A stretch of DNA of 64,000 nucleotides from Rhodanobacter sp. MP7CTX1 (GCF_014205795.1 NZ_JACHCN010000009.1:124001-188000), one strand, 5' to 3'; counted from the stretch's first letter, positions 17,017-26,642 are shown. Notes: generated from the sequence alone by a model not told the origin. Made by a program: numbers and translations.

Positions 17017-17038
17017 GAAGTCGCCACCGTGCGACTTC
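17017..17038 (+). terminator. Hairpin after dnaG
   Basis: GAAGTCGC (17017-17024), loop CACCGT, GCGACTTC (17031-17038): a perfect 8-base-pair stem about 90 bases after the dnaG stop and 20 bases before dedA. No T-run follows, so it is at best a weak or Rho-aided terminator. Confidence 0.35.
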
Positions 17039-17059
17039 GCTTGAAATGCAGGGACCTCG

Positions 17060-17698
17060 ATGGATTTGCTCCAACGCCTGATCACGATTTTCGCCGAGAA
17101 CGGTTACGTCGCTGTATTCATCGCGTTGATGATCTGCGGTGCGGGCCTGCCCCTGCCGGAAGACATCACCCTGGTCGCCGGCGGCGTCATCGCCGGGCTT
17201 GGCTACGCGAATGTGCATGCGATGTTCGCGCTGGCGATGTTCGGCGTGCTGCTCGGCGATGCGGGCATCTTTCTGCTCGGCCACCACTACGGCGCGCGCA
17301 TGCTGAAATGGCGACTGGTCGCGCACGTACTGACGCCAGCGCGCTACGCCGCCGTGCAGGATAAATTTGCGCGCTATGGCAATCGCATGCTGTTCATCGC
17401 GCGTTTCCTGCCGGGCATGCGCACCACGGTCTACATCACCGCCGGCACCAGCCATCGCGTATCGTTTACGCGCTTCCTGCTGATCGATGGACTGGCTGCG
17501 CTGATCAGCGTGCCATTCTGGGTGTATCTGGGCTACATCGGCGCCGACAACCACGAATGGCTGGTGAAGTGGGTTCGCCGCGGCCAGGGCAGCTTGTGGG
17601 TACTCGTCGGCCTGGTCGTGTTGGCGCTGCTGGCGCTGTGGTGGCGTCACCATCGGCGACACCAGCAGGCTGCGGCGTCGCATCACAATGAGCGATAG
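17060..17698 (+). CDS. DedA family inner-membrane protein
   Basis: A 212-residue polytopic protein. Family marks are GLPLPEDITLVAGGVIAGLG near the N-terminus, GDAGIFLLGHHYG, and the conserved F-x-R-F-x-P-G-x-R segment (IARFLPGMRTTVYITAG), then C-terminal membrane segments (LWVLVGLVVLALLALWW). DedA proteins are related to VTT-domain lipid scramblases and support membrane-lipid recycling and envelope integrity; the lipid is not known here. The ATG at 17060 follows an AGGGA ribosome site. It may be read from its own promoter. Confidence 0.9.
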   Translation: MDLLQRLITIFAENGYVAVFIALMICGAGLPLPEDITLVAGGVIAGLGYANVHAMFALAMFGVLLGDAGIFLLGHHYGARMLKWRLVAHVLTPARYAAVQDKFARYGNRMLFIARFLPGMRTTVYITAGTSHRVSFTRFLLIDGLAALISVPFWVYLGYIGADNHEWLVKWVRRGQGSLWVLVGLVVLALLALWWRHHRRHQQAAASHHNER

Positions 17699-17765
17699 CG
17701 CGCAACGGATGCTGTCGAGTCATGCGCTATGTGCTTATTGATACGGCACGCAAATGGTTTCCAGA

Positions 17766-17794
17766 ATGCCCTTCGACTCCGCTGCGCTACGCTC
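17766..17794 (-). repeat. Dispersed intergenic repeat, copy A
   Basis: Read on the minus strand, GAGCGTAGCGCAGCGGAGTC then GAAGGGCAT. The same sequence with one change occurs on the plus strand at 30116-30144. It is of the type found scattered in intergenic DNA of many proteobacteria. Confidence 0.65.
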
Positions 17795-17853
17795 GGGACG
17801 ATCGGTTCATACGTAGTATTTGCGGCTGGATCATTAAGCAGGCGATACCGGCG

Positions 17854-18642
17854 CTAATGCTCTGTCGCTGGAGCGCCCGCTTTGAGATCAACACTCAGAC
17901 TCTGCAAGCTTTGTTGATCCACCCGGATCAGCCCATGCGTGGGTGAGTCGAGGTCAGCAATCAGGCTCATCGCAATCGCAATCGTAAGCACGGGCACGAA
18001 GGTCGTAAGTGCAGCACGTCGCCGCTGACCGTAGCCCACGACGATCGTCGTCATGATCGAAAGAATGCCCAATAGAAACCAGATGTCCGAGGGAATTCTG
18101 TTCGCCGTCGCAGCGACGCGCTTGCCATCGAGGTCGATCATCTCGTTCAACGCCTGCACGTAGATCGATGTGATCGGCGTGGGACTGAGCTGACTCGCCG
18201 CCACAGCTCCTGCCCAAAGCTGATCTTGAATCTGCTTGGAATGCCTGCCGCTGGCCTCGCGTTGTGGCTCGGTCGTCGCATCGCCAAACATCACAATGCG
18301 CGTATCGACATAGTCCCGCAGCAACCCACTTGCCTGGGTCCGCATCGGCTCCGGCTGCATCATCGCGCGCAGATAGCTCGTGCCAATCGCATTCGCTTCA
18401 TCGACCACGAGTTGCTTGCGGTAGTCGAAGCGGGTCAACGCCATCGAAAGCGTGAACCCGATCAGCAGACTGAGCAGTACCGCGATCTGATTGCGCGTCT
18501 CCTCGATCTGCTTGTCCCCATCCTGTCCGATCTTGTCGTGATTTCTGGCGCGCAGCCGAAAACCGATCTCGTAGGACAGCAGCAGCACGACGCAGATGAC
18601 GAAAAAGAGTAGCCCCGGATACTCGAACAGGAACATGCGCAC
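17854..18642 (-). CDS. Bestrophin-like (DUF4239) membrane protein
   Basis: A 262-residue protein with two hydrophobic segments near the N-terminus (LLFFVICVVLLLSYEIGF and IAVLLSLLIGFTLSMALTRF). A soluble helical middle follows (YRKQLVVDEANAIGTSYLRA is the family's best marker). Two further C-terminal segments (IWFLLGILSIMTTIVVG and FVPVLTIAIAMSLIADLD) precede the tail DSPTHGLIRV. This is the pattern of DUF4239 proteins, described as bestrophin-like, whose function is unproven though an ion-channel role is suspected. It lies alone between dedA and the RND efflux operon and shares no overlap with either. Confidence 0.7.
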   Translation of the reverse strand: MRMFLFEYPGLLFFVICVVLLLSYEIGFRLRARNHDKIGQDGDKQIEETRNQIAVLLSLLIGFTLSMALTRFDYRKQLVVDEANAIGTSYLRAMMQPEPMRTQASGLLRDYVDTRIVMFGDATTEPQREASGRHSKQIQDQLWAGAVAASQLSPTPITSIYVQALNEMIDLDGKRVAATANRIPSDIWFLLGILSIMTTIVVGYGQRRRAALTTFVPVLTIAIAMSLIADLDSPTHGLIRVDQQSLQSLSVDLKAGAPATEH

Positions 18643-18754
18643 CCCTCCGTGTCATACAGAAGTTGTTCCGCAACAGGCAACGGCTCTCGAAGCCCGACGC
18701 CACTTTATCTACTTCCTTCGGTCCGTGCTCCGGCAAACGCAAGCAAACCATCGG

Positions 18755-20269
18755 TCAAGGCGTGGGTGTCGCCTGCGACGATGCCACATCATGCCGGTTC
18801 CACCAGCCGCCACCGAGCGCCTGGAACAATGCCACCGTATCGGCGTAGCGGTTCGCGCGTGCCTGCGCCAACGCGATGGCAGCCTGTCGCCAGGTCTGCT
18901 CGGCATTGAGCATCACCACCTCGCTGATGTCACCGAGCGCGAGCTGCTGTTGCGCGATGGCAAAGCTGCGCGCGGCGGCGCGCTCAGCCAGGTCGGCCGC
19001 GACCAGCGCAGCGGCATCGGATTGCACCGCGTGCAACACGTCGGCGACGTTCTGCACGGCATCGATCACCGTGCTGCGGTATTGCGCCGCGCTTTGCCGA
19101 TAAGTCGCCTCGGCCGCCCGCTGCTTGTGCTTCAACGTGCCGCCATCGAACAGCGGCGCGGTGATGCCGGCACCGATGCTCCAGAAGCCGGTGCCAGTGG
19201 TCAGCAGTGAGCTCGCCTGCACCGCCGCACTGCCGACGCTCGCACTGATCTGCACGTTCGGCAGCCGGTTCGCGATCGCCACACCGACTTGCGCACTGGC
19301 CGCATGCAGTTGTTCATCGGCCATGCGTACGTCGGGACGCTGCTCGACCAGCCGTGCCGGCAGGCTCAGTGGCAACTCGCCTGGCAGTTGCAACGTATCC
19401 AGCGTGAAGCGATCGTCGATGGCGTCACTCGGCATGCGCCCGCTGAGGGCAGCGAGCAGATCGCGCTGCTGGGCCAGCTGTTTCTCCAGCGGCGGCAATG
19501 TGGCGCGACTTTGCTCGAGGGCGGCCTGCTGCGCGGCTACCGCTGCTTCAGGGGCATCGCCAAGCGCAAACTGGCGCTGCAACGTCGCCATGATCCGCTG
19601 CTGGTCGTCGACGATGTGCCGGGTGGCTTCGATCTGCTCGCGCAGCGAGGCCTCCTGGATCGCCGCATTGACCAGATTGCTGGTCAGCGTGAGGTAGGTC
19701 GCCTCCAGCTGGAAGCGTTGCGCATTCGCCTGCGCCACCAGCGATTCCACCTGCCGACGATTGCCGCCCCACAGATCCGGCGAGTACGACACGCTGACCT
19801 GGGCCGTAGTGAGGTTGTACAGCGTGCTGTTCGATGCGACGCCGCTGGACAGCACCGTGCCGGTTTTCTGCCGGGTCGGATCGACGCTGGCCTCGATACT
19901 GGGGAAGAACGCGCCACGCTGCGCACGCACGTTCTCCCACGCGACCTGCAGGGCTGCCTGCGCGGCTTCCGTATCGGCATTGTGCTTCAGCGCATCGTCG
20001 ATCAGCGCGTTCAATGGCGCGCAATGGAACATTGTCCACCACTGCCCCGGGATGTCCATGTCCTGCACCAGCTGTTGTGCATTGCCACCCTGGCCGGATG
20101 CAGCTGCCGTGGTCTGCGGTAGCGCCGTCGGCGCGTAGCTATGGGCCGTTGGGGCGGCCGGCCGTTGATAGTTCGGCCCGACCGCGCACGCAGTGAGCAG
20201 CACGCCAAGGCCAACGCCAAGCAACTCGCGGCAAGCGCGCCATGGATTGATTTTGCCAAAAGCGAACAT
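18755..20269 (-). CDS. RND efflux system outer-membrane lipoprotein (NodT family)
   Basis: A 504-residue TolC-like outer-membrane factor. A lipoprotein signal ends in LLTACAVGPNYQRPAAP, with the lipobox cysteine about residue 28; the VGPNYxRP start of the mature protein is the NodT signature. Two long helical OEP repeats follow, including AALQVAWENVRAQRG and EQTWRQAAIALAQARANRY. It would provide the exit duct for the inner-membrane pump encoded 2 bases upstream (20272). Start at 20269 directly precedes the signal peptide. Confidence 0.92.
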   Translation of the reverse strand: MFAFGKINPWRACRELLGVGLGVLLTACAVGPNYQRPAAPTAHSYAPTALPQTTAAASGQGGNAQQLVQDMDIPGQWWTMFHCAPLNALIDDALKHNADTEAAQAALQVAWENVRAQRGAFFPSIEASVDPTRQKTGTVLSSGVASNSTLYNLTTAQVSVSYSPDLWGGNRRQVESLVAQANAQRFQLEATYLTLTSNLVNAAIQEASLREQIEATRHIVDDQQRIMATLQRQFALGDAPEAAVAAQQAALEQSRATLPPLEKQLAQQRDLLAALSGRMPSDAIDDRFTLDTLQLPGELPLSLPARLVEQRPDVRMADEQLHAASAQVGVAIANRLPNVQISASVGSAAVQASSLLTTGTGFWSIGAGITAPLFDGGTLKHKQRAAEATYRQSAAQYRSTVIDAVQNVADVLHAVQSDAAALVAADLAERAAARSFAIAQQQLALGDISEVVMLNAEQTWRQAAIALAQARANRYADTVALFQALGGGWWNRHDVASSQATPTP

Positions 20270-20271
20270 GC

Positions 20272-23200
20272 TCAGACCTCCTTCGCCGGCTGCACGCGGC
20301 GCTTATGCCTCTCGACGAAGTGCTCCATCGCGAAATAAAAGCTCGGCAGGATGTACAGCGTAAGCAGCGTAGCGATCGGCAGGCCGCCGACGACCACGGT
20401 AGCCAGTCCACGCTGCACGTCCGTGCCAATGCCGGTGGCGAGGGCGGCCGGCAGCATGCCCACGCTGGCTACGGTTGCCGTCATCAATACCGGACGGAAG
20501 CGTTCAGTCGCACCGGCGATGACCGCATCGGCAATCGACAGGCCTTCGGCGCGGACACGATTGATGTTCGACACCATGATGATGCCGTTCTGCACAGCCA
20601 CGCCGAACAAGGCGATGAAGCCGACCGCAGTGGCGATGTTGAATGTCTCGCCGCGCAAGTGCAGCGAGAGCAAACCACCGAGGGTTGCCAGCGGCACTAC
20701 CGCAAGCACCAGCAGCGCCTGGCGCAGCTTGCCGAATTCGGCGAACAGCAGCACCGCCATGATCGCCAGCACCAGCCCTAGCACCACGATCAGACGTGCC
20801 TGCGCACGCTGCTGGTTCTCGAACGTGCCGGCCCATTCGAGGTGATAGTTCTGCTTGTCGTAGTGCACCTTCGCGTCGATCTGCTGCTGGGCATCAACGA
20901 GATACTCCGACAACGCGCGATCGCGATTGTCGATGCGGATGGTCAGCTGACGATGGTTCTGCTCGTGCGAGATGGTGCTTTCGCCGGTCTTCATGCTGAT
21001 ATGTGCCACCAGCTTGAGCGGAACGGCTGCACCGGTGCTCGAAGTCAGCGGCAACTCCCCGATTGCCTCGATGCTGTTCGCTACCGTATTGGATACGCGG
21101 GCGGTGACGTTGTAGATGCGATCGCCCACATACACCTGGGTAATCGGCGCACCGCCGATGCCCGTCTGGATCAGGCTGCTGATATCGGCGACGTTGATGC
21201 CATAGCGCGCTGCCGCGTCACGATCAGCCTCGATCGCCAGCTGCGGGATCGGTGGCTCCTGGAAGATCGATGCATCGGCTGTTCCGCGCACGTCCCTGAG
21301 CACGTCGACGATCTGCCCGCCGATGCGGCGCAGTTGCTTGAAGTCATCTCCATAGATGCGCAGTACCAGGGGGCTATGCGCGCCGCCGATCATGTCGTTT
21401 TCGCCGTCGACGATCGGCTGGCTGATGCCTGCGCTGATGCCCGGTATCTGCTGCAGACGCGTGTTGAGCTTGCGCACGAACGCGGCCTTGTTCTCGCCTG
21501 ACGGCCAGCTGTCGTAAGGCTTCAGGCCGACGCCGGATTCAATATGCGACGACGTCCAGGGATCGCTGCCGGTATCGTTGCGACCGAGCTGGGTGACCAC
21601 GTAGGACACCTCGGGAAACGCGCCCACCACGCGGCGGTATTCACTGGCCATCTCACTGGCCTTGTCCAGCGACAGTCCGCTCGGCAGCTGCACCTGCACC
21701 CACAGGGAGCCTTCATCCAGGTCTGGCAGAAACTCGCGGCCGAGTGTCGCACCCAGCACCAACACGCTGAGCAGCGCCACCGCCGTTACCGTGTAGACCA
21801 CCGGCATTTTATACAGCAGCCGACCCAGGCTGCCGCGGTAGGCCGCCTGCAATTTCTCCAGCGGTTTGTTGTGGAACAGCTTGCGCGGCTTGCGCAACGC
21901 GATGTATGCAATTCCGGGCGTCAGCGTGACCGTGCACAGCAACGCGGCCAGCAACGCATAGCCCACGGTGAATGCCATCGGCCGGAACAGCTTGCCTTCC
22001 GCATGCTCGAACGCGAACAACGGCAAATAAGCCGTAATGATGATCAGGGTTGCAAAGAAGATCGAACGGCCGACGTGCTTGGTCACCGTCATCACGTCGT
22101 CTTCGGTGAGCACCTCGTGGGGCTTTTCTTCACGACGGCGCAGGATCGCTTCCATCACCACGATGGTGCCGTCGACGATCACGCCGAAGTCGATGGCACC
22201 GAGCGAAAACAGATTCGCCGGCATTTTGGTGAAAAACATCAGGATGAACACGGTGACCAGGGACATCGGTATGGCCACCGCAGCCACCAGCGCCGATCGC
22301 GCACTACCCAGGAAAAGGATCAGCACGATGCAGACGAGGCCGACGCCTTCCATCACGGTGTGGAAGACTTTTTCCTTGGTCGCGTTGACCAGGTCGTCGC
22401 GGTCGATGTAAGGCACGATGCGCACGTCCTGCGCAGCGAATTGCTTGTTGAGTTCGTTGACCTTGGCGTGGATACCGTCCAGCACCAGCGACGGATTTTC
22501 GTACTTGAGCAGATCAACGATGCCTTCGACCGTGTCGGGATTGTTGTCCTTGCCCAGGATCCCTTCGCGCACCTGGTGGCCGTACTGCAACTTGCCCAGA
22601 TCGCGCACCAGCACCGGCACGCCGTTGCTCTGGGTCACCACGATGTCGCCCAGGTCCTTCAGCGTGTGCACCATGCCGATGCCACGCACAATGTATGACT
22701 GCTCGCCGCGCGTGATGCGGCCACCACCGGCATTGGCGGTGTTGGCGGAAATCGCGCTGGTCACCTGGCCTGCGCTGACGCCGTAGCGCAACAGCTGTGC
22801 CGGGTCCAGTTCGAGCTGGAACTCCTTGGTGAAGCCGCCAAAAAAATCGACGTTGGCAACGCCGGGAACTTGCTCCAGCGCAGGGATGATCACCCAGCTC
22901 TGCAACTCTGACAGCTGCATCAGGTTCTTGCTGTTGGATTCCAGCGTGTAGCGATAGATCTCGCCGGCCGGGCCCGACACGGGATCAAGACCGGGCGTGA
23001 TGCCGGGTGGCAGCGTGACCTGTCCAATCCGCTCGACCACACGCTGGCGTTCCCAGTAATCCTCGGCGCCATCCTTGAACGCCAGCGTGATCAGCGACAG
23101 ACCGAACGTGCTGCTCGAACGGATGCTCACCAGGCCGGGCGTACCGGCGAGGCCGCGCTCCAGCGGCGTGGTGATCTGCTGCTCGATTTCCTCGGCGGCC

Positions 23201-23367
23201 AGGCCCGGCACCTGGGTGGTGACCTGGGCGGTGACGTCGCTCAACTCCGGGTAGGCCTCGATCGCCAGCTGGGTCCAGGAGTAATAGCCAAAGCACGCGA
23301 CCAGGATCGTCACCACAATGAACAGCAGGCGCTTCTGGAAACAGAAGTGGAAGATCGCGTTAATCAT
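20272..23367 (-). CDS. Heavy-metal RND efflux pump (CusA/CzcA family)
   Basis: A 1031-residue inner-membrane proton-driven pump. The first helix (LLFIVVTILVACFGYYSW) is followed by the porter domain. The membrane segment carries DFGVIVDGTIVVMEA, with the two aspartates and glutamate that mark heavy-metal RND pumps and carry protons. A second half repeats the layout. The length is usual for CzcA/CusA. It exports divalent or monovalent metal ions from periplasm or cytoplasm through the adjacent NodT-type channel. I see no cluster of methionines that would clearly favour Cu/Ag over Zn/Co/Cd, so the metal is left open. Its start overlaps the adaptor gene by 8 bases. Confidence 0.93.
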   Translation of the reverse strand: MINAIFHFCFQKRLLFIVVTILVACFGYYSWTQLAIEAYPELSDVTAQVTTQVPGLAAEEIEQQITTPLERGLAGTPGLVSIRSSSTFGLSLITLAFKDGAEDYWERQRVVERIGQVTLPPGITPGLDPVSGPAGEIYRYTLESNSKNLMQLSELQSWVIIPALEQVPGVANVDFFGGFTKEFQLELDPAQLLRYGVSAGQVTSAISANTANAGGGRITRGEQSYIVRGIGMVHTLKDLGDIVVTQSNGVPVLVRDLGKLQYGHQVREGILGKDNNPDTVEGIVDLLKYENPSLVLDGIHAKVNELNKQFAAQDVRIVPYIDRDDLVNATKEKVFHTVMEGVGLVCIVLILFLGSARSALVAAVAIPMSLVTVFILMFFTKMPANLFSLGAIDFGVIVDGTIVVMEAILRRREEKPHEVLTEDDVMTVTKHVGRSIFFATLIIITAYLPLFAFEHAEGKLFRPMAFTVGYALLAALLCTVTLTPGIAYIALRKPRKLFHNKPLEKLQAAYRGSLGRLLYKMPVVYTVTAVALLSVLVLGATLGREFLPDLDEGSLWVQVQLPSGLSLDKASEMASEYRRVVGAFPEVSYVVTQLGRNDTGSDPWTSSHIESGVGLKPYDSWPSGENKAAFVRKLNTRLQQIPGISAGISQPIVDGENDMIGGAHSPLVLRIYGDDFKQLRRIGGQIVDVLRDVRGTADASIFQEPPIPQLAIEADRDAAARYGINVADISSLIQTGIGGAPITQVYVGDRIYNVTARVSNTVANSIEAIGELPLTSSTGAAVPLKLVAHISMKTGESTISHEQNHRQLTIRIDNRDRALSEYLVDAQQQIDAKVHYDKQNYHLEWAGTFENQQRAQARLIVVLGLVLAIMAVLLFAEFGKLRQALLVLAVVPLATLGGLLSLHLRGETFNIATAVGFIALFGVAVQNGIIMVSNINRVRAEGLSIADAVIAGATERFRPVLMTATVASVGMLPAALATGIGTDVQRGLATVVVGGLPIATLLTLYILPSFYFAMEHFVERHKRRVQPAKEV

Positions 23368-24481
23368 TGAGCAGGACTCCGCCCCTCACGATCACACGGT
23401 CACCGGCCTTCAGGCCTTTCACGACGCGGGCGCCGGCGGCTTCGTCGTAGCTGAGCTCGACAGTGCGGCGCTCGAACGTCCACGGCGACACTTCGACGAA
23501 CACCGTGATGCTGTCGTTGTTCATCAGCAGCGCGGACTCCGGCACAAACACCTGTGCCGGTTGCGGGATGCTGAAGCTCGCCTTCGCGAACATGTTCGGC
23601 TTCAGCCGTCCATCCGGGTTGGCGACGGCGATCCGCACCATGTCCCTGCGCGTGTCTGCCTGCAGCACGGGGCTGACAAAACTCACGCGACCATGAAATA
23701 CCTCATCCGGATACGCGGCCAGAGTGGCGTCCACCGGCTGCCCCTTCGCGACCAGCCCGACATCGCTCTCCGGCACATTCGCGGTAATCCACACGGCGTC
23801 GAGATTGGCGATGGTCATCATCGCCGCGGTGGGGTCGTTGACATACATGTCCGGCGAGACCGACAGCGCGGTGATGTAGCCACTGACCGGCGCGGTGACC
23901 TTCATCGTCCGCGCAGAGCCCGGCGCACCGCCCACCGCCGCAAGCCGTGTCTGCGCGCGGTCGAACTCGGCCTGCGCCTGGCTATAGCCGCTTTGTGCGG
24001 CTTCCAGATCCTTTTGCGCCGCGCCGCCGGCTGCCTTCACGCCGCGCGCCCGGTCCAGGGTTTTCTTTGCCAGATCCAGCGTATCGCGCGCCTTCTCGAC
24101 GTCGGCATAGGCTTGTGCCAGATCGCCTGAATCGACCACTGCAAGCAACTGGCCGCGCTCGACGCGATCGCCCAGGCCGACTTTCAATTCAACGACCTTG
24201 CCGGTCAGCGCTGGCAGCACATTGGCGGTACGAGATGGATCGGCTTCGATCGTCGCCGGAAAAACGAGCGCATGCGGAGCGTTGTGCAACTCGACTGGCT
24301 GCACCACCAGCTGCGAACGCAACGGTGAATTTTTTGGCACCTGCAGCAGACCGTGTTCGGCAATGACCACGGGCGCTGGCGGTGCCGCCTCGGTCGATCC
24401 ATGCGAACAGGCGGCGAGCAGCAGCGTCAGGATGCTGGCGGTGACGAGCTGCGAAAAATTTCCAACGGAACGGAACAACAT
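23360..24481 (-). CDS. RND efflux periplasmic adaptor (HlyD/CzcB family)
   Basis: A 373-residue membrane-fusion protein. A lipoprotein signal with lipobox LLAAC (cysteine 25) anchors it to the inner membrane. The barrel-sandwich (lipoyl-like) parts include TGKVVELKVGLGDRVERGQLLAVVDSG, followed by a helical hairpin (QAYADVEKARDTLDLAKK) and the beta-barrel domain (VSPVLQADTRRDMVRIAV). It joins the pump to the outer channel. The open frame runs to 24547, but the ATG at 24481 has AGGGGAAG 5 nt upstream and starts just before the signal peptide, so it is preferred. It is the first gene of the three-gene efflux operon. Confidence 0.9.
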   Translation of the reverse strand: MLFRSVGNFSQLVTASILTLLLAACSHGSTEAAPPAPVVIAEHGLLQVPKNSPLRSQLVVQPVELHNAPHALVFPATIEADPSRTANVLPALTGKVVELKVGLGDRVERGQLLAVVDSGDLAQAYADVEKARDTLDLAKKTLDRARGVKAAGGAAQKDLEAAQSGYSQAQAEFDRAQTRLAAVGGAPGSARTMKVTAPVSGYITALSVSPDMYVNDPTAAMMTIANLDAVWITANVPESDVGLVAKGQPVDATLAAYPDEVFHGRVSFVSPVLQADTRRDMVRIAVANPDGRLKPNMFAKASFSIPQPAQVFVPESALLMNNDSITVFVEVSPWTFERRTVELSYDEAAGARVVKGLKAGDRVIVRGGVLLND

Positions 24482-24565
24482 GAGCTTCCCCTTCGACATG
24501 AAGGTATGAACGAACCCGCTGCGGTCAATGACCCGCGGGCGATGCATACGGCGAGGAGAAGGCGG

Positions 24566-24585
24566 GCAGTTCAGTGGTGAACTGC
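24566..24585. promoter_or_regulatory. Perfect palindrome upstream of the RND efflux operon
   Basis: GCAGTTCA-GTGG-TGAACTGC, a 20-base perfect inverted repeat about 85 bases before the adaptor start at 24481. It could be an operator for a metal-responsive regulator or a hairpin in the leader. No regulator gene is nearby. The rest of the 24482-24761 gap shows nothing clear. Confidence 0.35.
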
Positions 24586-24761
24586 GAGCGCATCCCGGGC
24601 CGCGGTGAGACCGTCAAAGGCCGCCGCGTTCCGGGCTCACTTCAGGACGAAGTGTGCGCAGTGCGGCGTCGATGCAGCCGTTTTGGAGGTGGTTTGTCGG
24701 TTGAGCCACTACTGTGCAAGGTCTGTGTTCTCCTGTTTGCTCGAAGTCGATGACAAAACGG

Positions 24762-26423
24762 TTACACCACGCCCGTACGATGGTTTGGCGCCTCGCGTAC
24801 CAACCGCTCCTGCAGCAGGCCCGCACGCTCCAGCACCGGATAGGCAAGCGCAGCCAGGTGTGAATGGATGCGCTTGAGGTCGCGCAGGATGCGCAGGTAG
24901 ACGTCGCCACCGCCGCCATCGCGGTGCTCGCGCAGCGCACGGATGTGCCGCTCCGAGCTCTCGTTCTCCATCCGCCACAGCAACGGCTTTCGCGCCACCA
25001 GCTGCTGCGCGGCGCGCGTGTCGCTGCGCAGGAACACCGCCACCGCCAGTTGCAGGCTCTCCATCACCTGGGCGTGCATCGCGAAAAGGTCGAGGATGTC
25101 GTCGGCACTGAAGTCCTGGCCTCGTTCGGCCTTCTTCGCGGCGAACTCCATCAGGTTGTTCGCAGTGATGTCGCCGATGTGCTCGATGTTGATGACGAAT
25201 GCGAGGATGTCCTGGCTGCGCTCGCCGTCCTCCTCGTTCAGGGCTTCGCCGCCCAGCCCGGCGAGGTATTCGCGAATCGCCACGCCGAGACGATCCAGCG
25301 TCGGATCCATCCGGCTGATCGCCGCGGCGCGCGCACGGTCGTCCTTGCCGAATACTTCGACCAGTCCCTTGAGCATGCCTTCGACCATGTCGAGCATGCG
25401 CATCGCTTCGCGCGCCGCATTTGCCAGTGCCACGTTGGCGCTGTCCAGCGCCGCGGGATCAAGATATTGCGGCACCGCCGGATCGGACGGCTGTGGCGGC
25501 TCCGGCAGCAGGCGTACCAGAAACTGCGCAAAGCGCTCCACTGGGAGGATGAACAACAACGCCAGCGCGAGATTGAACCCGGTGTGGAAATTCACCACGA
25601 TGCGCGCAGGCGAAGCACCCAGCGGTGCCAGCCATTGCGCGAGCGGATGCAGCAACGGCAGGCAGACCACGCAGCCGAAGCCGCGCACCATCAAATTGCC
25701 GAGCGGCAGGCGGCGCGCGACGGGCGTGGCCGCATCGAACAACGCCGGCAGCGTGCCACCGAGATTCGCGCCCAACACCAGCGCCAGTGCGCCGGGTGCA
25801 TCGACTACGCCAGCGGTTGCCAGCGAAACGATCAGTAGCACCACTGCCACACTGGAATGACATGCCCAGGTAAGGATGGCCGCAACCAGCAGTGCGATCA
25901 CCGGCTCATCGGACAGGCTCTGCAAGACCGCGCGCAGCGCCTGCGCGTTCTCCACCGGGGCCATCGTCAGCACCAGCAGATGCAGCGCAAGCAGCATCAG
26001 GCCCAGCCCGATGCCGACACGGCCGATGTTCTTGTAACGCGCGTCATCGCTGCGTTTGTGCATGGCCGTGCCGAGCAGGATAAAGATCGGCGCAATGATC
26101 GCGATGTCGAACGACATCACCTGCACGATCAGCGTGGTACCAACATTCGCGCCCAGCATCACGGTCAGCCCAGGCGCGAGACCGAGAAAGCCGCCGGCCG
26201 CGAACGAGGTCGCCATCATGCCGGTCGCGGTACTGCTCTGCAGCACGGCGGTGATGCATATGCCAAACGCGAACGCCGCCGGACGCCGGCCGAGATAACG
26301 ACCCAGCCAACGACGCAATGCGCTGCCGTAACCGCGCAGCACGCCGCTGGTGACCATGTGCGTACCCCACAACAGCAGGGCGACATAGCCGGCGATGTCG
26401 AACAAGGCGAAGGTGCCTTTCAT
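24762..26423 (-). CDS. Na/Pi-cotransporter II-related membrane protein with PhoU-like tail
   Basis: The product is 553 residues. The membrane part has the two inverted repeats of the NptA/Na-Pi family. The first carries the QSST motif (ITAVLQSSTATGMMATSF, Q62-T65). In the second repeat the equivalent is CHSSVAVVLLIVSLATAG, so the glutamine is replaced by histidine. The C-terminal part from about residue 340 is helical and PhoU-like (NVALANAAREAMRMLDMVEGMLKG). Such proteins take up or leak phosphate with sodium; the changed second motif leaves the substrate uncertain. It is monocistronic, with a large composite repeat just upstream. Confidence 0.85.
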   Translation of the reverse strand: MKGTFALFDIAGYVALLLWGTHMVTSGVLRGYGSALRRWLGRYLGRRPAAFAFGICITAVLQSSTATGMMATSFAAGGFLGLAPGLTVMLGANVGTTLIVQVMSFDIAIIAPIFILLGTAMHKRSDDARYKNIGRVGIGLGLMLLALHLLVLTMAPVENAQALRAVLQSLSDEPVIALLVAAILTWACHSSVAVVLLIVSLATAGVVDAPGALALVLGANLGGTLPALFDAATPVARRLPLGNLMVRGFGCVVCLPLLHPLAQWLAPLGASPARIVVNFHTGFNLALALLFILPVERFAQFLVRLLPEPPQPSDPAVPQYLDPAALDSANVALANAAREAMRMLDMVEGMLKGLVEVFGKDDRARAAAISRMDPTLDRLGVAIREYLAGLGGEALNEEDGERSQDILAFVINIEHIGDITANNLMEFAAKKAERGQDFSADDILDLFAMHAQVMESLQLAVAVFLRSDTRAAQQLVARKPLLWRMENESSERHIRALREHRDGGGGDVYLRILRDLKRIHSHLAALAYPVLERAGLLQERLVREAPNHRTGVV

Positions 26424-26462
26424 GTCAACTCAGCTCCAATTAGTTACACGCTCTTCGCGTTC

Positions 26463-26604
26463 GCCCCTTCTCCCCGGCGGGGAGAAGGTTGGGATGAGGG
26501 GCGGGTGCTTGCGCCGATGTTGATCGAATCAAAGCACGCTTAGGTGCAGCTAACCCGCGAGCACCCGCCCCTCACCTCAAGCCTCTTCCCCAAAGGGAGA
26601 GGAG
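26463..26604. repeat. Composite inverted repeat (MITE-like) between mgtA and the Na/Pi gene
   Basis: The outer arms each form a hairpin: CCTTCTCCCC...GGGGAGAAGG (about 26465-26487) and CCTCTTCCC...GGGAGAGG (about 26580-26601). Between them TGAGGGGCGGGTGCT (26494-26508) and AGCACCCGCCCCTCA (26560-26574) are exact reverse complements. The element is thus symmetrical over about 140 bases. It resembles the small non-coding repeats common in xanthomonad intergenic DNA and probably ends the mgtA transcript. No coding capacity. Confidence 0.75.
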
Positions 26605-26642
26605 GCTATTCATTCCCACCTCAAACTAAAGAGGTTGGGCAA

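Noticed and set aside
17722..17946. Small ORF of 74 codons
   Set aside because: It spans the dispersed repeat and the end of the opposite gene, with no ribosome site or recognisable feature.
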